A DNA stretch of 21,910 nucleotides from an uncultured Actinomycetes bacterium (GTDB lineage Bacteria > Actinomycetota > Acidimicrobiia > Acidimicrobiales > Acidimicrobilacustridaceae): positions 1 through 21,910 of the forward strand of contig CAMFLJ010000017.1 in NCBI GenBank assembly GCA_945957335.1, written 5' to 3'. A program made the position numbers and the translations under genes. This document shows, piece after piece, positions 14,751-21,840 of this stretch. The notes under the pieces are model-generated. The model was not told where the DNA came from, ran no database searches, and saw only the letters and a program-made list of their open reading frames with translations. Every line of letters begins with the position of its first letter. Within the stretch, counting starts at the first letter, position 1.

Positions 14751-15388
14751 CCGGTGACGGTCACGTAGACCACCCGGGCCATGCTCTGGCGCAGTCCCTC
14801 GGGCGACGCGCCCCACTGCTCGAGGCCGGCCCGGTGGGCCGCCACGTGGGCGAGCATCGAGACGACCACCCCGGCCTCGGCGCGGGCGTCGGCGGGGCGC
14901 TCGCCCCGCCCTTCCAGCAGCGCGACGAGCGCCTCGCTCGGCGCCCCCAGCATCCGCGTGCGCACGGCCCGGAAGCGCTGGTCGCCCTCGTCGGTGGCCA
15001 GGTCGATGACCCGCAGCACCGAGCGGTGGCGGTCCCAGGTGGACACGAACCCGTCGGCCAGGGCGAGGGCGTTGGCCCACCCGTCGGCGCCCTTCCAGGA
15101 GCCGCCGACCACGAGCGCGCCGAGCGCGGCGCCGGCCAGCTCCTCGACCTCCTCGGCCAGGGCCAGGACGGCCTCCTCGACGTCAGAGAAGTACTGGTAG
15201 AAGGTCGCCGGCGACGTGCCCGCGACCCGGGCGATGTCGACGACCTTCACGTCGCGGTAGGTGTTCGACTCCAGCAGCTGCGCCGTGGCGTCGAGCAGTC
15301 GGCGACGGGTGGCCCTCCCCCGTCGGCCGGGGGCCCGGTCAGGGGTGTCGCGGCGCGGTGCGTCGGAAGGGGCGGACACGTCGGACAC
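14732..15388 (-). CDS. TetR-family regulator
   Basis: 218 residues. After a disordered, charged start (about 22 residues), the DNA-binding domain reads RRRLLDATAQLLESNTYRDV, then VVDIARVAGTSPATFYQYFSD, the TetR helix-turn-helix. The ligand domain (residues 85-218) is alpha-helical and includes the VLRVIDLATDEGDQRFRAVR segment seen in actinobacterial TetR proteins linked to lipid or steroid metabolism. The GTG at 15388 lies six bases after TACGAT. The isochorismatase-like gene is 41 bases upstream in the same direction, so the regulator might control it. I see no clear palindrome beside its own promoter. Confidence 0.9.
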   Translation of the reverse strand: MSDVSAPSDAPRRDTPDRAPGRRGRATRRRLLDATAQLLESNTYRDVKVVDIARVAGTSPATFYQYFSDVEEAVLALAEEVEELAGAALGALVVGGSWKGADGWANALALADGFVSTWDRHRSVLRVIDLATDEGDQRFRAVRTRMLGAPSEALVALLEGRGERPADARAEAGVVVSMLAHVAAHRAGLEQWGASPEGLRQSMARVVYVTVTGQSPPG

Positions 15389-15394
15389 CGCGAG

Positions 15395-15400
15395 ATCGTA
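15395..15400 (-). promoter_or_regulatory. -10 element of the TetR gene
   Basis: TACGAT six bases before the GTG at 15388; leaderless spacing. Confidence 0.5.
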
Positions 15401-15429
15401 CTGCGGGGCCCGTCCGGGCCCGCCGACGC

Positions 15430-16044
15430 TCAGGCCCAGGCGGCCAGCACCTCGTCGGTGGTGACGACGGTGGAGATGATGGCGTAGGTGTTGTCGAGCA
15501 TCGTCTCGGAGTAGTCGGCGGGGATGCCGGCCACGGCGTCGCGGGGCACCACCACCTGGTAGCCCCGGTTGAGCAGGCCGAGGGTGAGGCCGACGAGGGC
15601 GACGTTCACCGACACGCCCGCGACCACGACGGTGCGGGCGCCGCAGTTGCGCAGCAGGGCGTCGAGGTCGGTGCCCTGGAGGGGGTCGGCGCCGTGCCAG
15701 CGGCCGCTGACGAGGTCGTCCGGCGAGAGGCCGAGCTCCGGCAGCGGCATCGCACCCTCGCTCCCGGGGAGGATCTCGGGGCCCACCTTGTTGGCCATGG
15801 CGAAGATGCGCCCGTTGGTGTTGGCGCCGCGGCGGTCGGCCCGGCGCCAGAACACGCAGTGGATGACCTGCACGCCGGCGGTGCGGGCCCCGTGGACAAG
15901 CCGGCCCATGGTGGGCACGCGCTCGGCCGCGATGGCGGCCAGCTCGGGCAGGTACGACTCGGGCCCCAGCACCCCGTTCTGGCACTCCGAGGTGACCACC
16001 ACCGTGTGGGTGGGGTCGAGCAGGGCACTCAGGTCGAACGGCAC
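15430..16044 (-). CDS. Isochorismatase-like hydrolase with altered active site
   Basis: 204 residues with the Rossmann-like isochorismatase fold. It starts with HTVVVTSECQNGVLG, contains the PLQGTDLDALLRNCGARTVV block, and ends near residue 160 with VSVNVALVGLTLGLLNRGYQ. In active members the triad is Asp (D-x-Q), Lys and Cys. Here, by eye alignment, Asp is Glu20 (ECQNG), the Lys position is not Lys (GRWHG, 114-118), and the Cys is Ala149 (VNVAL). It therefore may not hydrolyse by the usual mechanism. It has AGGAGG four bases before the GTG at 16044. The TetR gene follows directly. Fold confident, activity doubtful. Confidence 0.84.
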   Translation of the reverse strand: MPFDLSALLDPTHTVVVTSECQNGVLGPESYLPELAAIAAERVPTMGRLVHGARTAGVQVIHCVFWRRADRRGANTNGRIFAMANKVGPEILPGSEGAMPLPELGLSPDDLVSGRWHGADPLQGTDLDALLRNCGARTVVVAGVSVNVALVGLTLGLLNRGYQVVVPRDAVAGIPADYSETMLDNTYAIISTVVTTDEVLAAWA

Positions 16045-16134
16045 GGGTCCTCCTCGCAGGCGCCGGAGGGCGCCGGACGCCTCGTTCTACCGCACCACCG
16101 GGGGTGCCACGGGTGCCGGTGGGTTACCGCCCGG

Positions 16135-16166
16135 TAGGCTGCCCGGGCTAGACAGTGTCGTCTGTC
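16135..16166 (+). promoter_or_regulatory. Thiolase promoter and small inverted repeat
   Basis: TAGGCT at 16135-16140 is a possible -10, giving a leader of about 80 bases. Just after its expected start, GACAG (16151-16155) and CTGTC (16162-16166) form an inverted repeat with a 6-base spacer, a possible operator. Weak. Confidence 0.3.
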
Positions 16167-16225
16167 GTCGACCGGTGGGGGTGTGCTACGCCGGTCCGCC
16201 TGCGACCCCGCACAAGGAGCCGGAA

Positions 16226-17452
16226 ATGCCCGAAGCCGTCATCGTCTCGACCGCCCGCAGCCCCATCGGCCGGGCCCACAAGGGGTCGCTCACCAAGGTC
16301 CGCCCCGACGACCTGGCCGCCACGATCATCCGGGCCGCCCTCGACAAGGTCCCGGCCCTCGACCCCACCACCGTCGAGGACGTCATCCTCGGCACCGCGC
16401 AGCCCGCGGGCATGCAGGGCTACAACATCGCCCGCATCGTCGGCGACCTCGCCGGCATGGGCCACGTCCCCGGCGTCACCGTGAACCGCTACTGCTCGTC
16501 GTCGCTGCAGTCGATCCGCATGGCCGCCCACGCCATCAAGGCCGGCGAGGGCGACGTGTTCATCGCCGCCGGCGTCGAGACCGTCAGCCAGTTCGGCTCG
16601 GGCATGGCCGACGGCCTCCCCGGCACCCACAACGAGCGCATGGCCGCCGCCGAGGCCCGCACCGCCGAGCGCGCCCAGGGTGGCGCCCCGGTGTGGTCGC
16701 CCTTCGACGGTGGCGTGGCCGACTACTACCTCGGCATGGGCCAGACCGCCGAGAACGTGGCCCAGCTCAAGAACGTCTCCCGTGAGGACCAGGACGAGTT
16801 CGCCGCCCTCTCCCAGCAGCGGGCCACCGCCGCCCTCGAGCGTGGCTTCTTCGAGCGTGAGATCACCGGCATCGACACCACCGACGCCGACGGCAACCCC
16901 GTCACCGTCACCCGCGACGACGGCATCCGCGCCGGCACCACCAAGGAGAAGCTGGCCGAGCTGAAGCCGGTGTTCCGCCCCGACGGCACCGTCACCGCCG
17001 GCAACGCCTGCCCGCTCAACGACGGCGCCGCCGCCGTGATCGTGATGAGCGACACCAAGGCTGCCGAGCTCGGCCTCACGCCGCTGGCCCGCGTCATCTC
17101 CTCGGGCGTCAGCGCCCTCGACCCGGAGATCATGGGCCTCGGCCCGGTCGAGGCCATCAAGCAGGCTCTGGGCCGCGCCGGGATGACCATCGACGACATC
17201 GACCTCGTCGAGATCAACGAGGCGTTCGCCGCCCAGGTGGTGCCCTCGGCCCGTGAGCTCGGCATCAGCTACGACAAGCTGAACGTCAACGGTGGCGCCA
17301 TCGCCCTCGGCCACCCCTTCGGCATGACCGGCGCCCGCATCATGACCACGCTGATCAACGGCCTCGAGGACTCCGGCGGCACGATCGGCCTCGAGTCGAT
17401 GTGCATCGGCGGCGGCCAGGGCATGGCCATGATCATCGAGCGCCTCTCCTAG
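16226..17452 (+). CDS. Thiolase (acetyl-CoA C-acyltransferase)
   Basis: 408 residues, full length. It cleaves 3-ketoacyl-CoA with CoA to release acetyl-CoA in beta-oxidation, or runs in reverse. Catalytic residues are visible: Cys90 in VNRYCSSSLQS for the acyl enzyme, the NEAFAAQ block, His in GGAIALGHPFGMTGAR, and the second Cys in SMCIGGGQGMAM. The start ATG at 16226 follows AAGGAG (16214-16219) with a 6-base spacer. The closest resemblance by motifs is to FadA-type thiolases. There is no partner dehydrogenase (FadB) adjacent, so the partner must be elsewhere. A perfect terminator follows. Confidence 0.95.
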   Translation: MPEAVIVSTARSPIGRAHKGSLTKVRPDDLAATIIRAALDKVPALDPTTVEDVILGTAQPAGMQGYNIARIVGDLAGMGHVPGVTVNRYCSSSLQSIRMAAHAIKAGEGDVFIAAGVETVSQFGSGMADGLPGTHNERMAAAEARTAERAQGGAPVWSPFDGGVADYYLGMGQTAENVAQLKNVSREDQDEFAALSQQRATAALERGFFEREITGIDTTDADGNPVTVTRDDGIRAGTTKEKLAELKPVFRPDGTVTAGNACPLNDGAAAVIVMSDTKAAELGLTPLARVISSGVSALDPEIMGLGPVEAIKQALGRAGMTIDDIDLVEINEAFAAQVVPSARELGISYDKLNVNGGAIALGHPFGMTGARIMTTLINGLEDSGGTIGLESMCIGGGQGMAMIIERLS

Positions 17453-17476
17453 AGCCCGCTCACCCCGAACGCGACG

Positions 17477-17502
17477 AGGGCCCCTCCCACGGGAGGGGCC
17501 CT
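17477..17502. terminator. Bidirectional terminator after thiolase
   Basis: Perfect 12-bp arms AGGGCCCCTCCC (17477-17488) and GGGAGGGGCCCT (17491-17502), with GCGACG/CGTC extending the base. It separates the convergent thiolase and amidohydrolase genes. Confidence 0.88.
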
Positions 17503-17514
17503 TCCGCGTCCGGG

Positions 17515-18807
17515 CTACTTCGAGCCGGCGGCGGCGGCCCGCCCGGCGATGGCGTTCCACATCTCGAGGTCGCGCTCGTCGGCGGCACGCCCGACGTGGG
17601 TGACGGTGTCGACGTCGGGCGACTGGGCCCGCAGCGCCTTGGCGGTGCACTGCTCCCGCGTCCGGGTGGCGAACGGGTCGAACTGGAACAGGCGCATGGC
17701 GTTGCGGTGGGTGATCTTCTCGATCTGGTGGTCGGTGAGCCCGACGAGCACGTCGTTCGCCAGATCCTCGGGGGCGTTGGGCCAGTTCGAGTCGGAGTGC
17801 GGGTAGTCGCTCTCCCAGCAGACCATGTCCTCGTTGAGCCGATCGAGCAGCTCGACGCCGACCGGGTCGCTGATGAAGCAGCAGACCATGTGGCGCTTGA
17901 ACACGTCGGAGGGCCCGCCGCCGTTCGGGAACTCGTGCTTGGTCCAGCCCGAGTGGCGGTCGTGCACGTGCTCCGCCCGCCAGAGGAAGTAGGGGATCCA
18001 GCCGACGTCGCCCTCGGTGATGGAGATGACGAGGTCGGGGAAGCGGTTCCAGAAGTCGGCCCAGACCATCTCGCCGAGGGTCCACATCGACATGGTCGAC
18101 GACATGGTCATGCGGCTGCTGGCCGGGGCGTCGGGCGAGAGCATGGCCGAGCGCGACGACGAGCCGAGGTGGCAGTTGAGCACCGTGCCCACGTCGCAGG
18201 CGGCGGCGAAGAGCGGGTCCCAGTGGTCGGTGTGGATCGACGGCATGCCCAGCGCCTCGGGGTTCTCCGAGAAGGTCACGGCGTGGCAGCCCTTGTCGGC
18301 GAGGCGGCGCAGCTCCTTGGCGGCCTCCTCGACGTCGAAGAGGGGCAGGATGCCGCACGGGATGAAGCGGTCGGGGTAGGCACCGCACCACTCGTCGACG
18401 TGCCAGTCGTTGTAGGCCCGGATCATCACCAGGTTGGTGTCACGGTCGGGGCCCTGGTTCAGGACCTGGCCGCTGAAGCCGGTCCAGTTCGGGAAGTTCA
18501 GCCCGGCCAGCTGGCCGCCCGCGTCCATGTCGCGGACCCGCTCGTGCACGTCGTAGCAACCGGGGCGCATCTCGTCGTAGCGGAGGACGTCGACGTTGTA
18601 CATCTCGCGCGGCTTGCCGGCGACGGCGTTGAGGCCGAGGTTCCGGCCCTTGAGGTCGCCGTAGTACCACTGCTCGCGGCCGTCGTCCTCGACCACGACG
18701 TGCGGAGCGCGGTCCTTGTATGCGGCGGGCACGTGGGCGTCGAACATGGTCGCCGGCTCGGCGATGTGGTCGTCGACGCTGATCAGGATCATGTCGTCTG
18801 CGTGCAT
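17515..18807 (-). CDS. Amidohydrolase-family metal-dependent hydrolase
   Basis: 430 residues of the amidohydrolase_2 type, a TIM barrel. The N-terminal SVDDHIAEPATMF gives the first metal-binding D-x-H, NCHLGSSSRS near 220 a later metal His, and ESDYPHSDSNWP near 325 the final Asp. HRNAMRLFQFD near the end is the family signature closing the barrel. Relatives hydrolyse or decarboxylate cyclic or aromatic acids. The exact substrate is not determinable. The ATG at 18807 follows GGGGAGGGG, a strong ribosome site; the frame is open upstream to 18879, but that would overlap the operator. The divergent IclR gene shares its promoter region and is the natural regulator. Confidence 0.91.
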   Translation of the reverse strand: MHADDMILISVDDHIAEPATMFDAHVPAAYKDRAPHVVVEDDGREQWYYGDLKGRNLGLNAVAGKPREMYNVDVLRYDEMRPGCYDVHERVRDMDAGGQLAGLNFPNWTGFSGQVLNQGPDRDTNLVMIRAYNDWHVDEWCGAYPDRFIPCGILPLFDVEEAAKELRRLADKGCHAVTFSENPEALGMPSIHTDHWDPLFAAACDVGTVLNCHLGSSSRSAMLSPDAPASSRMTMSSTMSMWTLGEMVWADFWNRFPDLVISITEGDVGWIPYFLWRAEHVHDRHSGWTKHEFPNGGGPSDVFKRHMVCCFISDPVGVELLDRLNEDMVCWESDYPHSDSNWPNAPEDLANDVLVGLTDHQIEKITHRNAMRLFQFDPFATRTREQCTAKALRAQSPDVDTVTHVGRAADERDLEMWNAIAGRAAAAGSK

Positions 18808-18873
18808 CGGTCCCCTCCCCAGGGGTCGGCCACCCGTCACCGCGATCCGATCCTCTCCTTGTTCCGGCCGAGG

Positions 18874-18908
18874 TATCACTTAGTGATATGGTGTGGCGTT
18901 GAGTGATA
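18874..18908. promoter_or_regulatory. Operator between amidohydrolase and IclR genes
   Basis: TATCACTTAGTGATA (18874-18888) is a perfect palindrome with a single central base. A further half-site, AGTGATA, lies at 18902-18908, exactly 20 bases after its counterpart, so on the same DNA face. A -10-like TATGGT (18887-18892) overlaps the palindrome. IclR binding here could control both divergent genes. Confidence 0.7.
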
Positions 18909-18928
18909 CGACGTTAGGAGCGCCGCCC

Positions 18929-19645
18929 ATGTCGGTCAAGCCATCGCGAAGCGCCACCCGCGTGCTCACCGTGCTCGAGGCGGTCTCGGAGCTCCAGCCG
19001 GTGGGCCTGGCCGACCTCGCCCGCCACCTCGACGAGGACAAGAGCGCCGTACAGCGGGCCCTGGCCACCCTCGCCGGCGACGGGTGGATCCGGCCCACCG
19101 GCACCCAGCCGCCCCGCTGGGAGCTCACGACCCGTGCCCTGGTGATGGCGTCGCGCGCCACCACCCGCTCCGACCTCCGTGAGCGGGCCCGACCGGCGCT
19201 CGAGCGGCTGCGCGACGAGACCGGCGAGTCCGTCCTGCTCGCCGTCCCCGACGCGCCGCGCATCGTCACCCTCGACGTCGTCGAGAGCCACGAGCTGGTC
19301 CGGGCCGCACCCCACGTCGGCATGGTGCTGCCGCTCGTCGGCAGCGCGGCGGCCCAGGCGGTGCTCGCCCACCTCTCCCCCGACGAGCTGGTCACCTACC
19401 TCGGGGATCCGCCCGACCCGGCGGCGATCGCCCCGCTCGCCGGGGTGCGCAAGCGGGGCTGGGCCCTCAACCGGGGCGACGTCACCGCCGCGGCGTCCGG
19501 GATCGCCGCCGCCGTGCTCGACCGCGACGGCCGGCCCCTGGCCTCGATCGCCGTGAGCGCGCCCACCGACCGGCTCCCCCGCGACCGCCACGCCGAGGTC
19601 GGAGCCCTCGTCGCACGCACGGCGGCCGAGCTCGCCGGCGGCTGA
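18929..19645 (+). CDS. IclR-family transcriptional regulator
   Basis: 238 residues. The winged helix is at residues 8-65 (ATRVLTVLEAVSELQPVGLA, then LARHLDEDKSAVQRALATLA and GWIRPTG). The IclR effector domain follows, with SVLLAVPDAPRIVTLDVVES and VLPLVGSAAAQAVLAHLSPD, the usual sensor strands. IclR proteins respond to a small acid or aromatic ligand and often control a divergent catabolic gene, here the amidohydrolase. ATG at 18929 has AGGAG eight bases upstream; an in-frame TTG at 18899 lies six bases after TATGGT and could start a leaderless form ten residues longer. Autoregulation is expected, since the operator overlaps this promoter. Confidence 0.93.
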   Translation: MSVKPSRSATRVLTVLEAVSELQPVGLADLARHLDEDKSAVQRALATLAGDGWIRPTGTQPPRWELTTRALVMASRATTRSDLRERARPALERLRDETGESVLLAVPDAPRIVTLDVVESHELVRAAPHVGMVLPLVGSAAAQAVLAHLSPDELVTYLGDPPDPAAIAPLAGVRKRGWALNRGDVTAAASGIAAAVLDRDGRPLASIAVSAPTDRLPRDRHAEVGALVARTAAELAGG

Positions 19646-19664
19646 GCCCGACCCCACCACGCGC

Positions 19665-19692
19665 CCGGGCCCTCCCCGTCGGGAGGGCCCGG
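19665..19692. terminator. Terminator after the IclR gene
   Basis: Perfect 12-bp stem CCGGGCCCTCCC with GGGAGGGCCCGG around the loop CGTC. It lies between the convergent IclR gene and the sulfur operon. Confidence 0.88.
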
Positions 19693-19695
19693 TAC

Positions 19696-19716
19696 GAGCG
19701 GAGGGAGGATCCGCTC
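19696..19716 (-). terminator. Second hairpin, end of sulfur operon
   Basis: GAGCGGA (19696-19702) pairs with TCCGCTC (19710-19716), loop seven bases. It lies 17 bases past the stop of the DsrE2-like gene, so it probably ends the minus-strand operon. Confidence 0.55.
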
Positions 19717-19733
19717 GCGGTCGGATCGGCGGC

Positions 19734-20195
19734 TCAGGTGAAGATGATCTGGCCGCCGTCGGCCATCTCGTAGAACTCCCCGACGGTGATGATGCCGTCG
19801 AGGTAGTCGACGAAGTCGTCCTTGGTGAACCCGAACAGGTCGACCGAGGCCAGGCAGGCGTACATGCCGGCGCCGGTGTCGCTGATCATCTCGACGAACT
19901 CGGGGATGGGCGGGATGTCGAACTCGTCCATCTTCTTGTTCATCATGTGGGTGGCGATGCCCGACATGCCGGGCAGGGCGCCCACGAGCGTGGCCATGTG
20001 GAGGCCCGGATTGCCGACGGTGGCGACCTTGATGTGCTCCATGCGCTGCTTGTGGATGGCGTCGAGGCCGAAGAAGGTGAAGAACAGGTTGGCCTCGATG
20101 CCCTCGGCACGGGCGCCGTTGGCCATGATCAGACCTGGGTAGATCCCTTCCAACGACCCCTTCGAGACGACGATCGAGACCTTCTCGATGGGCAT
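19734..20195 (-). CDS. DsrE2-like sulfur carrier (DsrE/DsrF/DrsH family)
   Basis: 153 residues. The start, VSIVVSKGSLEGIYPGLIMA, then NLFFTFFGLDAI, and the end block MYACLASVDLFGF match the DsrE2 group (DrsE_2). Cys114 in the YACLAS motif is the expected sulfur-carrying cysteine. DsrE2 proteins pass persulfide sulfur between TusA-like and DsrC-like partners in sulfur oxidation. It is the last gene of the operon, 28 bases after the TusE/DsrC-like gene, with which it is expected to interact. AGAGGAAG lies before the ATG at 20195. The family is firm; the direction of sulfur flow is inferred. Confidence 0.9.
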   Translation of the reverse strand: MPIEKVSIVVSKGSLEGIYPGLIMANGARAEGIEANLFFTFFGLDAIHKQRMEHIKVATVGNPGLHMATLVGALPGMSGIATHMMNKKMDEFDIPPIPEFVEMISDTGAGMYACLASVDLFGFTKDDFVDYLDGIITVGEFYEMADGGQIIFT

Positions 20196-20223
20196 GGCGT
20201 CTTCCTCTCTGCTCGGGGTGGGG

Positions 20224-20541
20224 TCAGATGCAGCCGCGCGGCTTCGGGATGCCGGCGATCTTGGCGGCGACCTTGGCGGGGCCCTTCGGGAAGAGCTGGT
20301 ACAGCTCCTTCACCGGGACACCCGAGGTCTTGCCGAGCACGCGGACGGTGGGGCCGGTGCCCTTCTCGGCGTACTCCGCTCGGACGAAGTGGATGACCTC
20401 CCAGTGGCGGGGCGTCAGCTCGTCGATGCCCTCCTCGCGGGCCACCTCGACGGCGATGTCCTCGGTCCACTGGTCGGGGTCCTCGAAGAACCCCTCGTCG
20501 TTGCGGTCGACGGTGTGGCCGGCGATGGTCATGGTGGTCAT
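20224..20541 (-). CDS. TusE/DsrC-family sulfur relay protein
   Basis: 105 residues. The fold is recognised by DEGFFEDPDQWTEDIAVEVA, LTPRHWEVIHFVRAEY and the C-terminal arm IAGIPKPRGCI. In DsrC the last two-residue end carries CysA and a second Cys (CysB) lies about 11 residues earlier. Here only CysA (Cys104) remains; the CysB place is Ala93. With one cysteine it is more like TusE than a sulfite-reductase DsrC. It would take a persulfide from the DsrE2-like protein. GGGAGGA precedes the ATG at 20541; a second ATG three codons on is an alternative. It lies 60 bases after the SQR gene. Confidence 0.92.
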   Translation of the reverse strand: MTTMTIAGHTVDRNDEGFFEDPDQWTEDIAVEVAREEGIDELTPRHWEVIHFVRAEYAEKGTGPTVRVLGKTSGVPVKELYQLFPKGPAKVAAKIAGIPKPRGCI

Positions 20542-20601
20542 CCGGGTTCCTCCCTGTGCGGTGCCGCAGCGGTGGTGCGGCGGTGAGATCGGTGAGCCGG
20601 C

Positions 20602-21840
20602 TCAGTGGTCGGCCAGGGCCTTTCCACGGGTCGGCATGTCGGGGCCGATCCCGGGGATGTCGCGCCCGGGCAGCAGGGCGTGCCAGTAGACCCACTGGAA
20701 CATGAGCTTCCCGAGGTGGTTGAGGCGGGAGTCCTTCAGCAGCGGGGCGCCGACGGCGGCCGGGAAGTGCCCGGAGGTCGGCTCGGTCTCGTAGTTGAAG
20801 TCGATGAGCATCGCCTTGTGGAAGCCCGTCTCGATGAAGCAGTTGGCGTGACCGTCGTAGCTGGCGTCGAGCTCGCGTCCCTCGAGGAAGCGGTTGACGT
20901 TGTCGAGGAGCACCTCGCCCTCGAAGTGCGTCACCGACCCGGCCTTGGAGGCGGGCACGTTGGTGGCGTCGCCGATGGCGAAGATGTTCGGCCGCACCTT
21001 CGACTGGAGGGTGTGCTGGTCGGTGGGCACGAAGCCCAGCTCGTCGCCCAGCCCCGGTGAGCGGTCGACGTACTCGGCCCCGCCGTGCAGCGGGATCACC
21101 ACGGCGAGGTCGAAGGGCACCTCGCGCCCGTCGTAGCCGACGAGCATCCCGCCCTCGCCGTCGACCTCACCGGTGTTGAACTCGGTGACGAGCTCGACGC
21201 CCTTCTCCTCGAGCATCCCGGCCAGCGCTCGCGAGGCCGTGGGCTTGGTGAAGGCACCGTCGAGCGGCGTGGCGTAGGTGATCTCCACGCGGTCGCGGAT
21301 GCCACGCTCCTGGAAGTACCAGTCGGCGAGGAACGCGAACTCGAGCGGGGCGACGGGGCACTTGATGGGGAGGTCGACGACGTTGAGCACGAGCCGGCCA
21401 CCGTCGAACGACTCGAGGGCCCGGTGCAGCGCGACGGCGCCGTCGAGGTCGTAGAAGGTGAAGACCTTCTCGTTCCATCCCGGGCCGGTGAGCCCCTCGG
21501 TCTCCTCGGGCATGAGGCGGGCGCCGGTGGCCACCACGAGCACGTCGTAGGGCAGCACGGTGCCGTCGTCGAGGTGGACCTCCTCGGCCTCGATGTCGAC
21601 GTGGTCGACCTCGTTCTGCCGGAACGCCACGCCGTCCTTGAGCTGGCGACGGCGGGGCCGCACGATGTCGTCGGGGTCGGCCATGCCGAAGGGGACGAAG
21701 AGCAGACCTGGCTGGTACACGTGGCGGTCGTCCCGGTCGACCACGGTCACCTCGACGGCGCCGCCGTGGTGCTTGCGCAGGCGGTTGGCCATCAGCGTGC
21801 CGCCCGTGCCACCTCCCAGGATGACGATCCGCTCGCTCAT
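20602..21840 (-). CDS. Sulfide:quinone oxidoreductase-like flavoprotein
   Basis: 412 residues. An N-terminal FAD-binding Rossmann motif (IVILGGGTGGTLMA), ATGARLMP, and the second flavin motif NIFAIGDATNVPASKAG mark the FAD-dependent pyridine nucleotide-disulfide fold. Two cysteines match the redox pair of SQR: Cys161 in IKCPVAPLE and Cys334 in HANCFIETG. The C-terminal FQWVYWHALLPG is the sort of amphipathic end that holds SQR in the membrane. The enzyme would oxidise sulfide to sulfane sulfur or polysulfide and reduce quinone. A related flavocytochrome or rubredoxin reductase is less likely. GAGGAGG lies before the ATG at 21840. It is the first gene seen of the sulfur operon; more genes could lie beyond the right edge. 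Confidence 0.9.
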   Translation of the reverse strand: MSERIVILGGGTGGTLMANRLRKHHGGAVEVTVVDRDDRHVYQPGLLFVPFGMADPDDIVRPRRRQLKDGVAFRQNEVDHVDIEAEEVHLDDGTVLPYDVLVVATGARLMPEETEGLTGPGWNEKVFTFYDLDGAVALHRALESFDGGRLVLNVVDLPIKCPVAPLEFAFLADWYFQERGIRDRVEITYATPLDGAFTKPTASRALAGMLEEKGVELVTEFNTGEVDGEGGMLVGYDGREVPFDLAVVIPLHGGAEYVDRSPGLGDELGFVPTDQHTLQSKVRPNIFAIGDATNVPASKAGSVTHFEGEVLLDNVNRFLEGRELDASYDGHANCFIETGFHKAMLIDFNYETEPTSGHFPAAVGAPLLKDSRLNHLGKLMFQWVYWHALLPGRDIPGIGPDMPTRGKALADH

